Source: Erythrobacter sp. HI0063 (GTDB lineage: Bacteria > Pseudomonadota > Alphaproteobacteria > Sphingomonadales > Sphingomonadaceae). From it: a stretch of DNA of 64,000 nt. Every line of letters starts with the position of its first letter. The stretch's first letter is position 1. Both the position numbers and the translations under genes were made by a program. The stretch lies in contig NZ_LWFF01000306.1 in the NCBI RefSeq assembly GCF_001635685.1, forward strand, positions 27,363 through 91,362, in the 5' to 3' direction. A model generated the notes under the pieces. It ran no database searches. It was not told the DNA's origin and saw nothing but the letters and a program-made list of their open reading frames with translations. Of the stretch, positions 59,420-64,000 are shown piece after piece.

Positions 59420-62400
59420 TCAGTCCAATGTGAACCCAGGCGGCGGGGGCGGAATGCCAGCATTCGGATTGCTGAGACCAGCCGAGCGCGCACCGCCGAG
59501 GACCGGGGCGCCGTAGTAGCCGGGGAACTCAGCGTGGATGTGATCGCCTTCGTTGAGAACCTTCGCGTCGGGATAGGCTTCGCGCACCCGAGCGCCGAGC
59601 CATGACATCGACTTGCCGGGCGGTGGGGCCAGATCGAGCGCCCCGCCGTCGAGGTGCCGACTGTTCGCCGCCGGTCGATAGCCACGCCGTCGCATATCCG
59701 CCTGATATTCCGGCGAGCGATAGCCCGAGGTAATCCGGACGCCGGGGATGGCCTGTTGAAGATCCCGGAAGACGTTGACGCCCGCACTCTCGCCTTCGAC
59801 CGTAAAGCCCGGCGGAGGCGGAGGAATGTCATCCGAGCTGGGGGGTCCACCCCGAGACGGCGACGGCTCTTTGAACGATGGCAGCGAGCCCGACGCACCG
59901 CGAGCCGGGAGCGAATAACTCATGTCGTCCAGCACGCCCCGCGCCGCCTTGCGAGCCTTCGCTACGGCTTTCTTCGCGGCCTTGCGCTTCGCGTTGTCGT
60001 CCATCGCTTGGTAGGGCTGCGAACCAATTAGGCCCAGCAAGCTGTTGTAGGTCAGGCGCCCCGCAATCTCGTGATAGCGATCATAGGTTTCGGGCGCGTA
60101 GTCTATCCGCTCGCCATCCTCGGTATATGTCTTTCCGGGCGCAGATACCCCGCCGCCGATCCTGAGCATTTCGGCTACGACAGGATCGTGTCTCGCCTGC
60201 GATTGCCAGAACGGCGATAGGAAGTCCGGGCCAAGGCTATCGATAGGAACCACCTCGCCGAACACATCGCGACGGGGCAATAGGCCGTCGGTCATGCCGG
60301 GCACACGGGCTTGAATGGATTGCTCCAGCGTCTCGCGACGACGGGCGACGGGATCGATCGCACGCGCGGCACCCGCAACCCCGGCTGGCACGGCAAACGC
60401 GCTGACGGTGCGCTGCCACCATGCGTCCGCATTTCGGCCCGGATCGGTCAAAGCCTCAGTGAAGGATGACACGCCGGATAGCCACGTCTTGCTGGCGAGG
60501 TTGCCCATGATGGAGGCAACCAAGATGGTCCCCATGTCCTCTTTTTCCCGGTCGCTCATTCCATCGGGGAGCGTTGCCATATCCGCCGCAACGCCGATGG
60601 TGGTCGAGAGCGGATCAAGGCGGGAATAGCTCACATAGCGGTCACCGATCTTGACGCTGTAGGGCTGCCAGCCGTCAGCGTAGAGCAGCTTGGCTTTCTT
60701 CGGATCGGACGGAATGGCGCCGGTAATCCGCCCTTCGAGCGCGGCCTGATACATGAGGGTGGCCAAACCGGTCCCGAGCATGACCTTCGCCAACGCGAGG
60801 TCGCGACGTTCACCACCAGCGCGAATGTCCGCCCGCCATTCAGGCAGGAACGGAGCGGCGGGGGATCGTTCGGTTGCGAACTTCAGGAGATTGATGGGGG
60901 TCCGCACGAACGGAACGACCACCTTCGCAAGCAGGTTGCTGGCACTCGCTTGCGAGATGTTTGCGCCGAACCCCGTCAGTTTTCGTTGGAACGTGAGATA
61001 ACGCCCGTAGTCCATCGAGCGTTCAAGCATGTCGTCGGTAGGATCGGCCAGCAGTCCAGCGATGCGCTGTTCCCGAGCGTCGCCCTTCAGCCCTTCACGA
61101 TTGGCGATCCTCACCGCCTGAGCGTTCAATTCCATCCGCCGGGCAATGCCCTTGAAAAGCTGATCCTCCGCCGTGAGCAGACGCGTGGGAATGCGGACCA
61201 GCCCGCCTTTCCAACCCGAGATTGCCTTGAACTCGTCGCCCTCCACCTTGCTGACGAAATCGTCAGCCTCGCCAGTGCGGAGCGCGCGGGCAAATAGCGA
61301 CATGCCCTCTTTTGTGCCTTGGACCAGACCGAAGGTGCGCGCGCCTACTTCGCTGCCAGTGATCCGCTCTTTCGCCGCCTTGCCGAGAACCGCCTTGCGA
61401 CCAGCGCCGATGATCGAGGCAGTCGCATATTCGGGAATCTGCGCCATCGCCGTGATCGTGTTCGACACCATGTTGACGATGTGCGTCGGCGGGTTCGACA
61501 GCAGAAAGTTGATGTAGAGTTCGCCCACCTTGTTGCGGAATTTTGGCTTCGCGGCCTTCTCCGCCAGCGCGTTGAACTTGCCCGGTCCCAATTCCACAGC
61601 TTCAAGCAGTCGGTCGGCGGCATCCTTCAGGCCCTTTTGTCCTCCCCCGCCACGAATGAGGCCGTTCAAAATATCGGTGCGGACTTCGCGGCTATCCGCC
61701 GCCTGCCGGAATTGGGCGAGCGCGCGTCCAGCTTCCGCTGTCATGCCCGACACCTGTTCTTGGATCGCGACATGCCGCATCCATTTCTGGCGAAACTCGG
61801 CGAGCAGTTCCTCACCGGGCATGTCCATGCGCTGGATCGAGCGGGCAGCGTTCACCAGCTCGTTGCCCGATTTCGCGAGAATGCGACGGGCCGCTAGAGC
61901 CTCTTCCGCATTGAACGCCTGACCCTTCCGCCGCGCCAGCAGCTTCTCGGGCGACATATTAAGCTCGGACGCCAGCCGCTCGGTCTCGGCCTGTGTGATC
62001 CGTCCACGGGTTGCGGCATCGAACCCGCCCACGGCGTTGTAGGAGTTCTTCAGGGCGCGGGAAATATCCTGCGGGCTATCGAGCTTCGACACGTCGATAT
62101 TGCCGACGCGCCCGATGGCTTCGGACGGCCACTCTTCGTAAGCCTCAGGCGGAGCAAACGGCGCGGCATCATCGCCAGCACCAGACCGATCCTGCCACAC
62201 CGGACCACCCACGGCCTCGCGTTGCTGTTCGAGATCGAACCGCTCCCCTTGGACAGCATAATAGGCATCAATCTCGGGCTGATCGTCCAGCCGGAACCGG
62301 CGACCGCTGTTGCCGTCATAGGTATCGCGCAGCGCGTCTAGGAACGTGTTCACATCGGGGCGGTCGGTATGCTCGGGGAAAAACCCGGCTTCCCATGCCT

Positions 62401-64000
62401 CAAGCGCGGCATCGTCCAGCGACATGCCGTCAGGATCGACCAGCGGGCCGAACCGCGCTTCCTGGCCCACGAAGTCCAGACCCCGCCGGGCCGCATTGTT
62501 TACGCCCATGGCGAACAGTTCGCCGCCCTCATCGGGACGCAAGCCACCACGCGAACGAAGCCAACCCACCATGTCGGTAGGCCCGACTTTGGGAATGTCC
62601 TCGCCCCTCCAGTTTACGACAGTGCGGCGCTCCAGTCCCGTTCGCTCGTTTGGGGTGCGGGCTTCCACAAATCGGCCGGCATCGATCGCAGCGGCTTCCT
62701 CCACACCATCGACAAAGTTCGACGGCATGGGGAGCATATCGCGCGGCTGGATATTCGCCGCCGAGGACATGAGCTGCGCCCGGCTGGTGGGATCGAGCAG
62801 GCGGCGCGTCGAACCGAGGGGAGGTGACGCCATCGAGAGCGACGGCATCGGATCGCTGGCCATCGCCTGCGACGAGGGAGGATCGAGAACGAAGCCAGCG
62901 GGCGGCGGGGGAATGTCGTCCGCTGGGCCTGCCAGATCGGCAGCGGTGAACCCATCGGCACTATCACCGACACGCCCCGCACCCGAAGGCGGGTCCAGTG
63001 TGAATCCAGCCGGGGGCGGGGGAATATCGGCAGAAGCATCGCCAGCCGCGCGAGCAGTCGAATTACCGCCGCGACCCGTTAAGGCACGGGCACCACGCGA
63101 CACCAGCGGAGCGAGCGCCTCCACCGCCTTACCCAGCGCAGGTTCGGCGATTGCACCGATAGGCGCGCCGATGGCCGCACCCTTCAGGCGATCCGTGACC
63201 GTTCCGTCAGTGCTGAGGAAACCACCGGCCCCGCCCCATGCCGCGCCGACCTTGGCCATCTGCGGAACGGTGCGAGCCCCGGCCCCCCATGGCAGGACAA
63301 AGCCCGAAGTGAGCCCGCCCGACAATTCGCCGAGCGTAGAGGCCACCGGGTAATTCGTCTGGTCATAGGACAGCGTAGCGGCATTCTGGCGCTGATTATT
63401 TGCCCAGATGTCCGCAAGGCGTCGGTCGCTGGTGAAGACGTTTTCCCGTCCCGGAGTCCCGCCCAGCGTATCGACCACGGCCCCGAGTTCATCCAGACCA
63501 CCAGCAAGGAAGCCCGAAGCATATTTCCGAATGCCAGCGCCCAGCGCCTCGCCCCCGCCGTCGATCATAATCGGCGGTGCAGCCGCGTAGCCAATCGAGG
63601 GAGTCACATCCCCGCCCGCGTCTCGCTCCGCCACCCATGCGGCTAGGTCTTCGGGCCGCGTCGTCTCGTAGCCGTTCGCGGACAGGAAGCCGTTGATTTG
63701 CTCGAGCGTCCCCGTTTTCAGCAGGCCGAGATATTCGCGCTCTTTCTCAGGCGGAAGACCCGTTTCGGGCGTGGGCGTGTCGAAGAATTGCGCCACAGTC
63801 TCGCGCGGCACCACGTAACCGGGATCTTTGCGATAGTCCGCAGGGTCCTGTGCGAACGTGCCGTGCATCCCCTGCCGGTTCATGCGCGCCAGCCGCTCAG
63901 CCGTCACGTAACCGCTCAGGCGTTCGGGGTCTCCCTTGAGATAGTCGGGCGCAGCGAGGCCATAGCCGCTACGCAACACCGAAAGGCCAGCATCGCCCGC
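59420..64000 (-). CDS. Giant phage virion-type protein with C-terminal M15-like peptidase domain, partial
   Basis: More than 1500 residues; the N-terminus lies beyond the right edge and the frame stays open to the last base. A glycine/alanine-rich hydrophobic region (LGAGIRKYASGFLAGGLDEL, VTDRLKGAAIGAPIGAI) typical of internal virion or ejection proteins is followed by helical segments and membrane-like stretches (LALAKVMLGTGLATLMYQAA). Short proline linkers of the form IPPPPxGFxL(D) occur four times, the last as the extreme C-terminus. The final 130 residues resemble a peptidase M15/VanY fold: GVRITSGYRSPEYQADM, NSRHLDGGALDLAP (His and Asp) and EGDHIHAEF (His). It may package with the genome and cut murein on entry. 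Confidence 0.85.
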   Translation of the reverse strand, partial: AGDAGLSVLRSGYGLAAPDYLKGDPERLSGYVTAERLARMNRQGMHGTFAQDPADYRKDPGYVVPRETVAQFFDTPTPETGLPPEKEREYLGLLKTGTLEQINGFLSANGYETTRPEDLAAWVAERDAGGDVTPSIGYAAAPPIMIDGGGEALGAGIRKYASGFLAGGLDELGAVVDTLGGTPGRENVFTSDRRLADIWANNQRQNAATLSYDQTNYPVASTLGELSGGLTSGFVLPWGAGARTVPQMAKVGAAWGGAGGFLSTDGTVTDRLKGAAIGAPIGAIAEPALGKAVEALAPLVSRGARALTGRGGNSTARAAGDASADIPPPPAGFTLDPPSGAGRVGDSADGFTAADLAGPADDIPPPPAGFVLDPPSSQAMASDPMPSLSMASPPLGSTRRLLDPTSRAQLMSSAANIQPRDMLPMPSNFVDGVEEAAAIDAGRFVEARTPNERTGLERRTVVNWRGEDIPKVGPTDMVGWLRSRGGLRPDEGGELFAMGVNNAARRGLDFVGQEARFGPLVDPDGMSLDDAALEAWEAGFFPEHTDRPDVNTFLDALRDTYDGNSGRRFRLDDQPEIDAYYAVQGERFDLEQQREAVGGPVWQDRSGAGDDAAPFAPPEAYEEWPSEAIGRVGNIDVSKLDSPQDISRALKNSYNAVGGFDAATRGRITQAETERLASELNMSPEKLLARRKGQAFNAEEALAARRILAKSGNELVNAARSIQRMDMPGEELLAEFRQKWMRHVAIQEQVSGMTAEAGRALAQFRQAADSREVRTDILNGLIRGGGGQKGLKDAADRLLEAVELGPGKFNALAEKAAKPKFRNKVGELYINFLLSNPPTHIVNMVSNTITAMAQIPEYATASIIGAGRKAVLGKAAKERITGSEVGARTFGLVQGTKEGMSLFARALRTGEADDFVSKVEGDEFKAISGWKGGLVRIPTRLLTAEDQLFKGIARRMELNAQAVRIANREGLKGDAREQRIAGLLADPTDDMLERSMDYGRYLTFQRKLTGFGANISQASASNLLAKVVVPFVRTPINLLKFATERSPAAPFLPEWRADIRAGGERRDLALAKVMLGTGLATLMYQAALEGRITGAIPSDPKKAKLLYADGWQPYSVKIGDRYVSYSRLDPLSTTIGVAADMATLPDGMSDREKEDMGTILVASIMGNLASKTWLSGVSSFTEALTDPGRNADAWWQRTVSAFAVPAGVAGAARAIDPVARRRETLEQSIQARVPGMTDGLLPRRDVFGEVVPIDSLGPDFLSPFWQSQARHDPVVAEMLRIGGGVSAPGKTYTEDGERIDYAPETYDRYHEIAGRLTYNSLLGLIGSQPYQAMDDNAKRKAAKKAVAKARKAARGVLDDMSYSLPARGASGSLPSFKEPSPSRGGPPSSDDIPPPPPGFTVEGESAGVNVFRDLQQAIPGVRITSGYRSPEYQADMRRRGYRPAANSRHLDGGALDLAPPPGKSMSWLGARVREAYPDAKVLNEGDHIHAEFPGYYGAPVLGGARSAGLSNPNAGIPPPPPGFTLD

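Larger units (their letters stand above)
58201..64000. mobile_element. Left part of a prophage or phage-like element integrated at tRNA-Leu
   Basis: The element begins at the tRNA fragment and runs off the right edge. Every recognisable gene in it is phage-like and on the minus strand: a virion-type giant protein, a DUF5681 protein and three small overlapping genes. No integrase, terminase, portal or capsid gene is visible, so the visible segment is only one end. The left boundary is well placed by the tRNA fragment; the right boundary is unknown. Confidence 0.75.

Noticed and set aside
62346..63353. 335-residue plus-strand ORF in the prophage
   Set aside because: Antisense shadow of the giant phage gene; Ser/Pro/Ala-rich without any domain.

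Overview
The window looks like a high-GC alphaproteobacterial chromosome, most likely order Sphingomonadales and probably family Erythrobacteraceae (Erythrobacter/Qipengyuania/Altererythrobacter type). The basis is the gene set, codon usage and neighbourhoods: an exosortase-A-type O-antigen ligase plus glycosyltransferase, lptC-lptA convergent with holA-lptE-leuS, a 180-kDa-class NAD-glutamate dehydrogenase, a CYP153 hydroxylase and a DUF4019 regulator. This placement is judged by eye and was not computed. Roughly 1-58.2 kb is ordinary chromosomal sequence; from about 58.2 kb to the right edge the window enters a prophage or phage-like element.

Layout. 0-4.5 kb: a partial MaoC dehydratase, surface-polysaccharide genes (O-antigen-ligase-like protein, an overlooked 59-residue membrane ORF, a GT4 glycosyltransferase) and an acidic membrane protein. 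4.7-10.8 kb: gltB-gltD. 10.9-21.8 kb: ung, rnd, lptC-lptA, the operon DUF3576-leuS-lptE-holA, a secreted hypothetical protein, phaB and an EEP-family membrane enzyme whose start codon may be non-canonical. 21.9-31.2 kb: fumC, a membrane-anchored LuxR-type regulator, a small RHH protein with a lipoprotein hydrolase, murA, a flotillin/YqiJ pair and an acyl-CoA synthetase. 31.4-42.2 kb: M23 peptidase, the overlapping glnE-bcp-DUF455 operon, agmatine deiminase, a TauE/SafE permease, thrS and phoD. 42.4-46.1 kb: a run of small membrane proteins ending in an XRE regulator, then a coupled hydrolase-TPR-flavin oxidoreductase set. 46.1-58.1 kb: NAD-GDH, ferredoxin-type reductase, queG, an ABC exporter pair, CYP153, an exported MsrB and a double PilZ protein.

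Nitrogen handling is well represented: GOGAT (gltBD), the glutamine synthetase adenylyltransferase GlnE, the large NAD-GDH and agmatine deiminase. The second theme is the envelope: LptC/LptA/LptE, MurA, an M23 endopeptidase, flotillin/YqiJ and the polysaccharide ligase. The CYP153 and the nearby FAD reductase could form two parts of a three-component alkane or fatty-acid hydroxylase, but no ferredoxin gene is visible.

The most unusual part is the right end. A 56-nt 3' fragment of a tRNA-Leu(UAA) gene, lacking its 5' half, lies exactly where chromosomal genes stop. All genes to its right are phage-like, on the minus strand and tightly coupled: a very large virion-type protein with repeated proline-rich linkers and a terminal M15-like peptidase domain, a DUF5681 protein, and three overlapping small genes whose products share one N-terminal heptad motif and then diverge. 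This reads as one end of a tRNA-integrated prophage, with the other end beyond the window. Other features worth a second look are a perfect 28-bp inverted repeat, several palindromic operator candidates, the short upstream gene of the O-antigen ligase, and a probable ATC start codon.
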